DNA of 64,000 nt, taken from NCBI RefSeq assembly GCF_001659725.1, contig NZ_CP015922.1:930001-994000 (forward strand), given 5' to 3'. A program made the translations under genes and the position numbers. The stretch comes from Polynucleobacter wuianus (GTDB taxonomy: Bacteria > Pseudomonadota > Gammaproteobacteria > Burkholderiales > Burkholderiaceae). The notes beneath the pieces were generated by a model. The model worked only from the letters and a program-made list of their open reading frames with translations, was not told where the DNA came from and made no database searches. Below are positions 1 to 8,355 of this stretch, one piece after another (within the stretch, counting starts at the first letter, position 1; each line of letters begins with the position of its first letter).

Positions 1-1
1 T

Positions 2-1042
2 GATATTGGTTGGGTGGTAGGCCATAGCTACATTATTTATGCACCATTGCTCAGCGGTATGGCAACCATCATGTACGAAGGAACACCATTACGTCCTGAT
101 GCTGGTATCTGGTGGGAATTGGTTGCTAAGTACAACGTCTCCGTGATGTTCTCTGCACCAACAGCAGTGCGTGTTTTGAAAAAACAAGATCCATCATTCT
201 TAACAAAACATGATCTCTCGAAATTACGTGCTTTGTTCTTAGCGGGTGAGCCATTGGATGAGCCAACGGCAAGTTGGATTCATGATGCGATCAAGAAGCC
301 TATTGTGGATAACTATTGGCAAACTGAAACAGGTTGGCCAATGCTGGCTATTCAGCGTGGTGTTGAAGTGATGCCGCATAAGTTTGGTTCACCAGGCGTG
401 CCATCATTTGGTTACAACATGAAGCTCTTGGATGATGCTACTTCTGAAGAGTTGGGACCAGACCAAAAAGGTGTTATCGCCATTGAAGGACCATTGCCGC
501 CGGGTTGCATGCAAACCGTATGGGGCGACGATAAGCGTTTCGTAAGTACCTATTGGGAAACCATTCCAGGTAAGTTGATCTACTCCACATTTGACTGGGG
601 TATCAAAGATAAAGATGGTTACTTCTTTATTTTGGGACGAACAGATGACGTGATCAACGTAGCTGGTCACCGTCTTGGTACGCGTGAGATTGAGGAGAGC
701 ATCTCCAGTCATCCTAATATTTCTGAGGTTGCTGTGGTCGGCATCGAAGACAAGCTCAAAGGTCAAGCTGCTATCGCCTTTGTAATTCCAAAAGATGCTT
801 CTAAAGCAGAAAACTTGGAAAAAGAGTGCATGAAGACGGTAGATAGTCAGTTAGGTGCGATTGCTCGTCCTGGACGCGTTTATGTTGTTACGGCCTTGCC
901 CAAAACCCGCTCTGGCAAGATCGTTCGTCGTGCTCTACAAGCGGTTGCTGAAGGTCGTGACCCTGGTGATATCAGCACCATGGAAGATCAGGCCGTTTTA
1001 GCTCAAATCAAGACCATCATCGAGCAAAGCGCCGCAACTTAA
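2..1042 (+). CDS. prpE: Propionyl-CoA synthetase, C-terminal part (5' end cut by window)
   Basis: Open frame runs in from the window edge (first codons read DIGWVVGHSYI), so this is the C-terminal part of a longer acyl-CoA synthetase. The segment WVVGHSYIIYAPLL, the adenylate-forming signature around YWQTETGWP, the hinge region GRTDDVINVAGHRLGT and the acylatable lysine in LPKTRSGKIVRRAL are typical of the acetyl/propionyl-CoA synthetase family; the wording of the first motif and the tail fit PrpE better than Acs. It would activate propionate with ATP and CoA in the cytosol. The upstream operon partners are outside the window. The choice of propionate over acetate is inference. Confidence 0.85.
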   Translation, partial: DIGWVVGHSYIIYAPLLSGMATIMYEGTPLRPDAGIWWELVAKYNVSVMFSAPTAVRVLKKQDPSFLTKHDLSKLRALFLAGEPLDEPTASWIHDAIKKPIVDNYWQTETGWPMLAIQRGVEVMPHKFGSPGVPSFGYNMKLLDDATSEELGPDQKGVIAIEGPLPPGCMQTVWGDDKRFVSTYWETIPGKLIYSTFDWGIKDKDGYFFILGRTDDVINVAGHRLGTREIEESISSHPNISEVAVVGIEDKLKGQAAIAFVIPKDASKAENLEKECMKTVDSQLGAIARPGRVYVVTALPKTRSGKIVRRALQAVAEGRDPGDISTMEDQAVLAQIKTIIEQSAAT

Positions 1043-1269
1043 GCTTTTAGGAAATCCTCCTTGGCCTGTAGGTTTGAGGAGGAAATCTGCCTTTAGAGCC
1101 CATTTGGCTGGGGATTCAAGGGTTTAAGGACCAAAACTGGTATGATTGCAAGGTTCGAAACTTATTAAATACCCTAGCGCTTAAAGACACTCACCTCCCG
1201 CATAAACAAGCCCCGGGTTGGTCTTTTTGGGGGTTTTGAGCGTCGGATGGAGCAGGGACTGGAGATGGT
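1043..1269. other. Intergenic region prpE-carA, no gene seen
   Basis: About 227 bases between the prpE stop and the chosen carA start. It contains an imperfect inverted repeat (aatcctcct near 1053 against aggaggaaat near 1077) that could be a weak terminator but lacks a T-run. A carA promoter must lie here, but I could not pick a convincing -35/-10 pair. Confidence 0.4.
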
Positions 1270-2466
1270 TTGTCACCCTTGCTTCCTTCTTTTCCTCCCG
1301 CCGTGTTGGCTCTAGCTGACGGCACATTATTTCCCGGTTTTAGTATTGGCGCCCCTGGCGAAACTACCGGTGAAGTCGTTTTCAATACCGCATTGACTGG
1401 TTATCAAGAGATCATCACTGATCCTAGTTATTCACGCCAAATTGTCACTTTGACATATCCCCATATCGGAAACGTCGGTGTAAATGCCCAAGATGCCGAG
1501 TCTGATCAGATTCATGCGGCAGGCTTGGTTATCAAAGACCTGCCAAAACGCGTTTCTAATTTCCGCTCCGAAGGGAGTCTTGACGGCTATCTCACTAAGG
1601 CCGGAGTTGTAGGCATTTCCGGAATCGATACCCGCAAGCTCACACGCATATTGCGTGATAAGGGAGCACAGTCTGGCGCGATTGTTGCCGGCAAGTTATG
1701 CGAAGATTATGAAGCCCTAGGTAAGAAAGCCTTAGAACTTGCAAAAGCATTTCCTGGAATGGCTGGTTTGGATTTGGCTAAGGTAGTTACCACCAAGAAG
1801 TCTTATGAATGGCGTGAAGGTGAGTGGGACTTGCATGGTCCAAACGGTAAACCTGCATACAGAACTTTAGACACCTCTAAACCAACGAAAAAAGTCGTCG
1901 CGTATGACTTTGGTGTGAAGCGCAATATTTTGCGCATGTTGACAGAGCGTGGTTGCGAATTAACAGTGGTGCCTGCGCAAACTAGCGCAGCAGAAGTATT
2001 GGCAATGAATCCTGATGGCGTATTTTTCTCAAATGGCCCTGGAGATCCGCAGCCTTGCGATTACGCAATTGCTGCCGCAAAAGAAATTATTGAAAAGGGT
2101 GTGCCTACCTTTGGTATCTGCTTGGGTCACCAGATTATGGGCTTGGCTGCAGGCGCCAAAACTTTGAAGATGAAATTTGGTCATCATGGAGCAAACCATC
2201 CGGTAAAAGATCTCGATACAGGTCGTGTAGCCATCACTTCCCAAAATCACGGATTTGCGGTGGATGCAAACACTCTACCGAGCAATTTGCGTGTTACCCA
2301 TGTTTCTTTATTTGATGGCTCACTCCAGGGTTTAGCTTGGACTGATAAGCCAGCGCTGTGCTTCCAAGGACACCCGGAGGCCTCGCCAGGCCCCCATGAC
2401 ATAGCCTATTTATTTGATCGTTTTGTGGAGCTCATGAATGCTGCCAGCAAGAAGGAGGGCAAATAA
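1270..2466 (+). CDS. carA: Carbamoyl-phosphate synthase small subunit
   Basis: Glutamine amidotransferase subunit of carbamoyl-phosphate synthase; releases ammonia from glutamine for CarB, feeding pyrimidine and arginine synthesis. The N-terminal CPSase small-chain domain (ALADGTLFPGFSIGAPGETTGEVVFNT) is followed by a class-I GATase domain with nucleophile cysteine in FGICLGHQ and the His/Glu pair in GHPEASPGPHD. Length 398 aa is close to the family norm of about 380. The start is a TTG preceded by GGAG at 1261; a second TTG at 1279 is a possible alternative. The stop codon overlaps the carB start by one base (TAATG), so the two subunits are translationally coupled. Confidence 0.95.
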   Translation: MSPLLPSFPPAVLALADGTLFPGFSIGAPGETTGEVVFNTALTGYQEIITDPSYSRQIVTLTYPHIGNVGVNAQDAESDQIHAAGLVIKDLPKRVSNFRSEGSLDGYLTKAGVVGISGIDTRKLTRILRDKGAQSGAIVAGKLCEDYEALGKKALELAKAFPGMAGLDLAKVVTTKKSYEWREGEWDLHGPNGKPAYRTLDTSKPTKKVVAYDFGVKRNILRMLTERGCELTVVPAQTSAAEVLAMNPDGVFFSNGPGDPQPCDYAIAAAKEIIEKGVPTFGICLGHQIMGLAAGAKTLKMKFGHHGANHPVKDLDTGRVAITSQNHGFAVDANTLPSNLRVTHVSLFDGSLQGLAWTDKPALCFQGHPEASPGPHDIAYLFDRFVELMNAASKKEGK

Positions 2467-5400
2467 TGCCTAAGCGTAGCGACATTAAGAGCATCCTGAT
2501 TATTGGAGCTGGTCCAATTGTGATTGGACAAGCCTGTGAGTTTGATTACTCTGGCGCACAAGCCTGTAAAGCATTGCGTGATGAAGGTTACAAAGTCATC
2601 TTGGTTAACAGTAACCCTGCAACTATCATGACCGACCCAGAGATGGCTGATGTGACTTACATTGAGCCGATTACTTGGGAAGTAGTAGAGCGCATTATTG
2701 CTACAGAGAAACCAGATGCGATTTTGCCAACCATGGGTGGTCAAACTGCCTTGAATTGCGCCCTCGATTTGCATCGCCATGGCGTATTAGAGAAATACGG
2801 TTGCGAATTAATTGGTGCCTCACCAGAAGCCATCGATAAAGCGGAAGATCGTCAGAAATTTAAAGATGCGATGACCAAAATTGGTCTTGGCTCTGCAAAA
2901 TCTGGTATCGCTCACTCTATGGATGAAGCACATGAAGTGCAGCAGCGCATTCAGAAGGAAACTGGCAGCTCTGGCTTCCCAGTAGTTATTCGTCCTTCAT
3001 TCACTATGGGTGGATCAGGTGGCGGTATTGCTTATAACCGCGAAGAGTTTGAAGAGATTTGCAAACGTGGTCTCGATTTATCTCCAACGCGTGAGCTCTT
3101 AATTGAAGAGTCATTACTTGGCTGGAAAGAGTTTGAGATGGAAGTTGTGCGGGATCGTAACGATAACTGCATCATTGTTTGCTCCATTGAAAACTTAGAT
3201 CCAATGGGCGTGCATACCGGTGACTCAATTACTGTTGCCCCTGCACAAACCTTGACCGATAAAGAGTATCAGATCATGCGAAATGCATCGATTGCGGTAC
3301 TGCGTGAAATCGGCGTTGATACAGGTGGCTCTAACGTTCAGTTCTCGATCAACCCAGTTGATGGCCGCATGATCGTGATTGAGATGAACCCGCGCGTTTC
3401 TCGTTCTTCAGCATTGGCCTCTAAAGCAACTGGTTTCCCGATCGCGAAGATTGCTGCGAAGTTGGCTGTTGGTTATACCCTTGATGAACTCAAAAACGAT
3501 ATTACTGGCGGCGCTACACCAGCTTCTTTTGAGCCTTCTATTGACTATGTTGTCACAAAGATTCCTCGCTTTGCCTTTGAGAAGTTCCCACAAGCAGATT
3601 CACGCCTAACCACTCAGATGAAATCGGTTGGTGAGGTTATGGCTATTGGCCGTACCTTCCAAGAGTCTTTCCAAAAAGCATTGCGTGGTTTAGAAGTTGG
3701 CGTTGATGGCCTGGATGAGGTATCTACAGACCTTGATGACATCATTAATGAAATCAATGAACCAGGACCGGATCGCATATGGTATCTAGCTGATGCATTC
3801 CGTATGGGCATGGGCTTAGATGAAATCTACAACGAGACTAAAGTCGACCCTTGGTTCTTAGAGCAGATCGAAGAGCTCATCACTATCGAAACAGAGCTCA
3901 AGCAACGCAAGATTGATAGCTTGTCTGCCGCTGAACTACGTCACGTGAAGCAAAAAGGCTTCTCTGATCGTCGCCTGGCTAAATTACTGGGTGTTGATGC
4001 CTCCTCAGTCCGTGCAGCTCGGCATCGCCTAAAGGTTGTGCCAGTCTACAAACGCGTTGATACGTGTGCTGCAGAGTTCTCTACCAATACTGCTTACATG
4101 TATTCAACTTATGAAGCAGAACATGGTGAGTGTGAATCACGCCCAACGACCAAAGAGAAAATCATGGTCTTGGGTGGAGGCCCAAACCGTATTGGTCAGG
4201 GTATTGAGTTTGACTATTGCTGCGTTCACGCTGCCTTAGCAATGCGTGATGATGGTTATGAAACCATTATGGTTAACTGCAACCCCGAAACCGTTTCTAC
4301 TGACTACGATACTTCTGATCGTCTGTACTTCGAGCCATTAACACTTGAAGACGTATTAGAAATCGTTGCCAAGGAAAAGCCAAAGGGTGTAATCGTTCAA
4401 TATGGCGGTCAAACACCTTTGAAGCTTGCCTTAGACCTTGAGCGCAATGGCGTGCCAATCATTGGCACCTCACCAGACATGATTGACGCTGCAGAAGACC
4501 GTGAGCGCTTCCAAAAACTATTGCAAGACCTCGGTTTGCGTCAGCCACCAAATCGCACTGCTCGCACTGAAGACGAAGCTCTTAAGCTTGCTGAAGAAAT
4601 TGGCTACCCATTAGTTGTTCGTCCATCCTACGTACTTGGTGGTCGTGCCATGGAAATCGTTCATGACGGTCGTGATCTCGAGCGCTATATGCGCGAAGCT
4701 GTCAAAGTATCACATGACTCTCCAGTCTTATTGGATCGCTTCCTTAATGATGCGATTGAGTGCGACGTGGATTGCATCAGCGATGGCTCCAAGGTATTCA
4801 TTGGCGGCGTCATGGAGCATATTGAGCAGGCTGGTGTTCACTCTGGTGATTCTGCATGTTCATTACCGCCATATTCTTTATCTGACGCAACTGTAGAAGA
4901 GATTAAGCGCCAGACCGCTGCCATGGCAAAAGGCCTTAACGTTGTTGGTTTGATGAACGTGCAGTTTGCGATCCAGAATGTTGACGGCAAGGATGTGATT
5001 TATGTGCTTGAGGTCAATCCACGTGCTTCACGTACAGTGCCTTTTGTCTCTAAAGCGACTGGTTTGCAATTAGCGAAGATCGCAGCGCGTTGTATGGTTG
5101 GTCAATCACTCGAGCAACAAGGCATCAAGTCTGAAGTGAAGCCACCATACTTCTCTGTCAAAGAAGCAGTATTCCCATTCAATAAGTTCCCTGGTATTGA
5201 TCCAATCCTTGGACCTGAAATGCGTTCAACTGGTGAAGTGATGGGAGTTGGTAAAACCTTCGGCGAAGCGTTATTTAAGTCTCAATTGGGCGCTGGTATT
5301 AAGTTGCCTAAGAGTGGTACCGTTCTGTTGACCGTGAAAGACAGCGATAAGCCTAAGGCGATTGAAGTGGCTAAAATCTTGCATCAGCTTGGTTTCCCTA

Positions 5401-5729
5401 TGATTGCAACTAAAGGGACTGCTGCAGCGATTGATGCGGCTGGTTTACCGGTGCGCGTAGTGAATAAGGTTAAAGATGGTCGTCCGCACATCGTTGATTT
5501 TATTAAGAATGGTGAGATCTCCTTGGTGTTTACGACTGTTGATGAAACCCGCACAGCGATTGCTGACTCTAGGTCTATCCGGACGAGCGCTCAGGCCAAT
5601 AGTGTGACTTACTACACTACCATTAGCGCAGCTCGTGCGGTGATGGATGGTTTGCTGGCATCTCAAAACGGCAGCAAAGAGTCGCTAGAGGTTTATTCGC
5701 TCCAAGACTTACATCGGGCGCTCATTTAA
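2466..5729 (+). CDS. carB: Carbamoyl-phosphate synthase large subunit
   Basis: Synthetase subunit that makes carbamoyl phosphate from bicarbonate, ammonia and two ATP. The protein shows the internal duplication typical of CarB: two ATP-grasp halves beginning IKSILIIGAGPIVIGQACEFDYSG and KIMVLGGGPNRIGQGIEFDYC, each with the NPRVSRSSALASKATG / NPRASRTVPFVSKATG motif. The last ~140 residues form the MGS-like allosteric domain. Length 1087 aa is normal. It follows carA directly and is followed by a hairpin terminator, so carAB is probably a two-gene operon. Confidence 0.97.
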   Translation: MPKRSDIKSILIIGAGPIVIGQACEFDYSGAQACKALRDEGYKVILVNSNPATIMTDPEMADVTYIEPITWEVVERIIATEKPDAILPTMGGQTALNCALDLHRHGVLEKYGCELIGASPEAIDKAEDRQKFKDAMTKIGLGSAKSGIAHSMDEAHEVQQRIQKETGSSGFPVVIRPSFTMGGSGGGIAYNREEFEEICKRGLDLSPTRELLIEESLLGWKEFEMEVVRDRNDNCIIVCSIENLDPMGVHTGDSITVAPAQTLTDKEYQIMRNASIAVLREIGVDTGGSNVQFSINPVDGRMIVIEMNPRVSRSSALASKATGFPIAKIAAKLAVGYTLDELKNDITGGATPASFEPSIDYVVTKIPRFAFEKFPQADSRLTTQMKSVGEVMAIGRTFQESFQKALRGLEVGVDGLDEVSTDLDDIINEINEPGPDRIWYLADAFRMGMGLDEIYNETKVDPWFLEQIEELITIETELKQRKIDSLSAAELRHVKQKGFSDRRLAKLLGVDASSVRAARHRLKVVPVYKRVDTCAAEFSTNTAYMYSTYEAEHGECESRPTTKEKIMVLGGGPNRIGQGIEFDYCCVHAALAMRDDGYETIMVNCNPETVSTDYDTSDRLYFEPLTLEDVLEIVAKEKPKGVIVQYGGQTPLKLALDLERNGVPIIGTSPDMIDAAEDRERFQKLLQDLGLRQPPNRTARTEDEALKLAEEIGYPLVVRPSYVLGGRAMEIVHDGRDLERYMREAVKVSHDSPVLLDRFLNDAIECDVDCISDGSKVFIGGVMEHIEQAGVHSGDSACSLPPYSLSDATVEEIKRQTAAMAKGLNVVGLMNVQFAIQNVDGKDVIYVLEVNPRASRTVPFVSKATGLQLAKIAARCMVGQSLEQQGIKSEVKPPYFSVKEAVFPFNKFPGIDPILGPEMRSTGEVMGVGKTFGEALFKSQLGAGIKLPKSGTVLLTVKDSDKPKAIEVAKILHQLGFPMIATKGTAAAIDAAGLPVRVVNKVKDGRPHIVDFIKNGEISLVFTTVDETRTAIADSRSIRTSAQANSVTYYTTISAARAVMDGLLASQNGSKESLEVYSLQDLHRALI

Positions 5730-5745
5730 TCTAAAATCAACAAAT

Positions 5746-5768
5746 AGGCGTGTTTTGCGCCTGTTTTT
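5746..5768 (+). terminator. Intrinsic terminator after carB
   Basis: Short stem AGGCG/CGCCT with a 7-base loop (5746-5762) followed by GTTTTT. It lies 16 bases past the carB stop and just ahead of greA. The stem is only 5 bp, so it may be a partial terminator or attenuator. Confidence 0.5.
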
Positions 5769-5784
5769 AAGTTAGGTTAGTAGC

Positions 5785-6261
5785 ATGAGCACAATTCCAA
5801 TTACCAAACGCGGTGCAGAACTCCTCAAAGAGGAGTTGCATCGTCTTAAGCATGTTGAGCGTCCTGCAGTAATCAATGCTATTTCAGAAGCGCGCGCTCA
5901 AGGCGATTTGTCTGAGAACGCTGAATACGATGCCGCCAAAGAGAAGCAGGGCTTCATCGAAGGTCGCATTCAAGAGCTTGAGGGTAAACTCTCAGCCGCC
6001 CAGATTATCGATCCTGCATCTTTAGATGTTTCTGGTCGTGTAGTATTTGGTGCCACAGTAGATCTAGAAGATCTTGAGGATGGCACTAAGTTTACCTACC
6101 AAATCGTTGGTGACGATGAAGCCGATATTGCATTAAATAAAATCTCCATTAGCTCACCTATTGCCCGTGCTTTAATTAGTAAGGAAGAGGGCGATGTAGT
6201 GGCTGTTCAAGCTCCTGGCGGTAATCGTGAGGTTGAAATTTTGGCGGTTCGATACATCTAA
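5785..6261 (+). CDS. greA: Transcription elongation factor GreA
   Basis: Rescues backtracked RNA polymerase by stimulating cleavage of the nascent RNA 3' end through the secondary channel. The 158-aa length is the family norm. The N-terminal coiled-coil starts ITKRGAELLKEELHRLK and its tip carries the acidic catalytic pair in the GDLSENAEYDAAKEKQ motif. The C-terminal FKBP-like globular domain ends with GDVVAVQAPGGNREVEILAVRYI. The final A of its TAA stop is the A of the next gene's ATG, so the downstream DUF4149 gene is probably co-translated. Confidence 0.96.
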   Translation: MSTIPITKRGAELLKEELHRLKHVERPAVINAISEARAQGDLSENAEYDAAKEKQGFIEGRIQELEGKLSAAQIIDPASLDVSGRVVFGATVDLEDLEDGTKFTYQIVGDDEADIALNKISISSPIARALISKEEGDVVAVQAPGGNREVEILAVRYI

Positions 6262-6734
6262 TGACTCATTCCCGAACCCAGAGAATATTTAGCATCCTCT
6301 CTGGGTTGTGGGTGGGAAGTTTTATTGCCGTTGGATTTCTTGTGGTGCCTGTTTTATTTTCTTCGCTTGGCGATCGTCAAGTGGCTGGCATGGTTGCAGC
6401 ATCTCTTTTTAAAACTACCGCTTATATCGGCGTCGCTCTCAGTGGTTTTCTGATGGTGATGGCAAATTATTTAGTGAGACACGGCAATCAACACTATCGC
6501 CTAATTCGCTGGATTTTATTGGGCATGCTGGCTTGTACGATTGGCGCTGCATTCATTATTATTCCTTGGATGAATTCCCTCAGAGATCAGGCTTTGTATG
6601 CTGGTCTTTCTGTGCGTGAGTCAACCAATGCGGTTCTATTTGGACGGCTGCATGGAGTGTCTAGCATCTTGTTTATGATTCAATCTGCGCTTGGCCTGCT
6701 CCTAGTTTGGCGGGCAACAAAAAATGCCGACTAG
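6261..6734 (+). CDS. DUF4149 family membrane protein
   Basis: 157 aa with four hydrophobic segments (about residues 12-34, 45-68, 82-102 and 128-150), consistent with a small inner-membrane protein. The opening pattern of a glycine-tryptophan TM helix (LSGLWVGSFIAVGFLVVPVLF) and the late helix beginning LHGVSSILF match the DUF4149/TMEM205-like family. Its function is unknown in bacteria. It overlaps the greA stop by one base, an arrangement I recall for betaproteobacteria. It faces yhbY, transcribed from the opposite strand, 38 bases downstream. Confidence 0.75.
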   Translation: MTHSRTQRIFSILSGLWVGSFIAVGFLVVPVLFSSLGDRQVAGMVAASLFKTTAYIGVALSGFLMVMANYLVRHGNQHYRLIRWILLGMLACTIGAAFIIIPWMNSLRDQALYAGLSVRESTNAVLFGRLHGVSSILFMIQSALGLLLVWRATKNAD

Positions 6735-6772
6735 CGGCGTTCATCTAAGCTATGCGGTCTAGCTAGTTAAAC

Positions 6773-7396
6773 TTAAGACCCAAGTGATTTCTTTTTGTTG
6801 CTACTCATGCGCACTTTGCGACGTTTGACTGTTGCTGGCGCTGCAGCAGCTTTACGGTAACCAGGTGATGACCAGCCAATTTTTGATTCTGCTGCTTCTG
6901 AACGCAGGACCCGTTTTTTCGGTGTCGCAGATTTAACAGCGGCAGCACGTTCAAAAGGCGATTTGCTTGAAGAGCGACGATCAGATCTTTCTGAAGTGCT
7001 AGTGCGAATGCCAGACTTACTTGGTGCGCGATTGGGTTGACGCTTGGTTCTAGGCGCTTGCAATGATTTTTTAGTCTGTTTGCTTGAGCGACCTAAATTG
7101 GCATAAGCCTCATCAACGATATCCTTTGGTTTCCATAGGACAAGTAACTTACCAATGTGTTGCACGGGAGCGGCATCAAGCTTGTCACAAAGTTCTTCGT
7201 AGATTGCCACGCGCGCTTCGCGATCATCACCAAACACGCGAATCTTGATCAGGCCATGATGATTGATAGCCAGTTTTGCTTCTTTGATCACAGCAGGTGT
7301 GAGGCCATCTCCACCAACCATTACCACAGGACTTAAGTCATGGGCGTCGGCTTTGAGAGATTTACGTTGTGCGGGGGTAATAGTTAGTGCGGTCAT
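6773..7396 (-). CDS. yhbY: YhbY/CRM-domain RNA-binding protein with long basic tail
   Basis: Residues 1-95 form a CRM (CRS1-YhbY) domain: LTPAQRKSLKADAHDLSPVVMVGGDGLTPAVIKEAKLAINHHGLIKIRV, with the GxxG-like loop (GGDG). In E. coli the protein is a ~97-residue ribosome-assembly factor bound to pre-50S particles. Here about 110 extra residues follow, rich in Ser, Arg and Lys and of low complexity (SKQTKKSLQAPRTKRQPNR..., RSDRRSSSKS). The tail is probably disordered and RNA-binding. It is divergent from rlmE, a 23S rRNA methyltransferase, a classic neighbourhood (yhbY-rlmE-ftsH) for 50S assembly. Confidence 0.9.
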   Translation of the reverse strand: MTALTITPAQRKSLKADAHDLSPVVMVGGDGLTPAVIKEAKLAINHHGLIKIRVFGDDREARVAIYEELCDKLDAAPVQHIGKLLVLWKPKDIVDEAYANLGRSSKQTKKSLQAPRTKRQPNRAPSKSGIRTSTSERSDRRSSSKSPFERAAAVKSATPKKRVLRSEAAESKIGWSSPGYRKAAAAPATVKRRKVRMSSNKKKSLGS

Positions 7397-7521
7397 GGGA
7401 TCGATGATAGAGCATCAAAGGCTAAATCAGCCTTTTACAAGGGAATTGAGTCGTTTTAAGACAATTCCTTTTGCTTTAGGGGGCAGAAACTAGGAAAATG
7501 TAGGGCGAAAGTGGGTAAGTT

Positions 7522-8196
7522 GTGGCAAAGAATAAATTTAATAAAAGTTGGTTGCAGGATCATCTAACCGACCCCTATGTGAAGATGGCTCAAAAAGAGG
7601 GCTATCGCGCTAGAGCGGTGTATAAGCTCAGCGAAATTGACGAGCAAGATCAACTCATTAAAGCCGGTATGACCATAGTGGACTTGGGTAGCGCTCCAGG
7701 TAGTTGGTCTCAATACGCGCGCAACCGATTAACTGAGTTGGGCAAAAGCAATCCTCAGATTGAATCTGGTAAACCAGATGGGCAAATTATTGCCATTGAT
7801 ATCTTGCCAATGGAAGACATTGCTGATGTGAGTTTTATTCAAGGTGACTTTAGGGAAGATGAGGGGCTTGCAGCACTGGAGGCCTTATTACCTAAAAATG
7901 CTGAAGGCAAGGTTGATCTAGTGCTCTCGGATATGGCTCCCAATCTATCTGGAGTTGGAGTGGCTGATGCTGCCCGTATGGCCTTTTTAGCTGAGATTGC
8001 GCTTGATTTTGCAGTTTCTCACCTCAAACCGGAAGGCGCATTGCTGATTAAGTGTTTTAACGGCAGTGGCTACAGCCAGATCGTGGAATCCTTTAAAAAG
8101 GTCTTCAAAACAGTCGCCTCCAGAAAGCCTAAAGCTTCTCGGGCAAGGTCTTCTGAGATCTTTCTTCTGGGTAGAAACCTCAAGCCACCTAAATAA
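7522..8196 (+). CDS. rlmE: 23S rRNA (uridine-2552-2'-O)-methyltransferase
   Basis: SAM-dependent RrmJ/FtsJ methyltransferase acting on U2552 in the A-loop of 23S rRNA in the 50S subunit. Visible features: SAM motif I VDLGSAPGSWSQYA, the K-D-K-E tetrad region with DLVLSDMAPNLSGV, and the lysine of GALLIKCFNGSG. Start GTG at 7522. Length 224 aa is normal. Next gene is ftsH, as in E. coli, though 160 bases separate them here. Confidence 0.95.
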   Translation: MAKNKFNKSWLQDHLTDPYVKMAQKEGYRARAVYKLSEIDEQDQLIKAGMTIVDLGSAPGSWSQYARNRLTELGKSNPQIESGKPDGQIIAIDILPMEDIADVSFIQGDFREDEGLAALEALLPKNAEGKVDLVLSDMAPNLSGVGVADAARMAFLAEIALDFAVSHLKPEGALLIKCFNGSGYSQIVESFKKVFKTVASRKPKASRARSSEIFLLGRNLKPPK

Positions 8197-8355
8197 GCTC
8201 ATTAATTAACTCAAATCAGACCCAATAACCCCCTGAAATACATGGGTTTATCAAATAAATATGCCATTAGCCCTTGAAAAAGGCTGGTAGTAGAATCAAA
8301 TACTTAGATAGCGATTCGCTTTAACTCCTGGATCAATCCAGAAAAGGACTCAATT

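Noticed and set aside
1043..1269. Riboswitch or attenuator before carA
   Set aside because: Only an imperfect inverted repeat without T-run; no known riboswitch pattern recognised.
8273..8279. CTTGAAA before ftsH resembling a sigma32 -35
   Set aside because: No CCCCAT-like -10 at 13-15 bases; the heat-shock promoter call is not supported.
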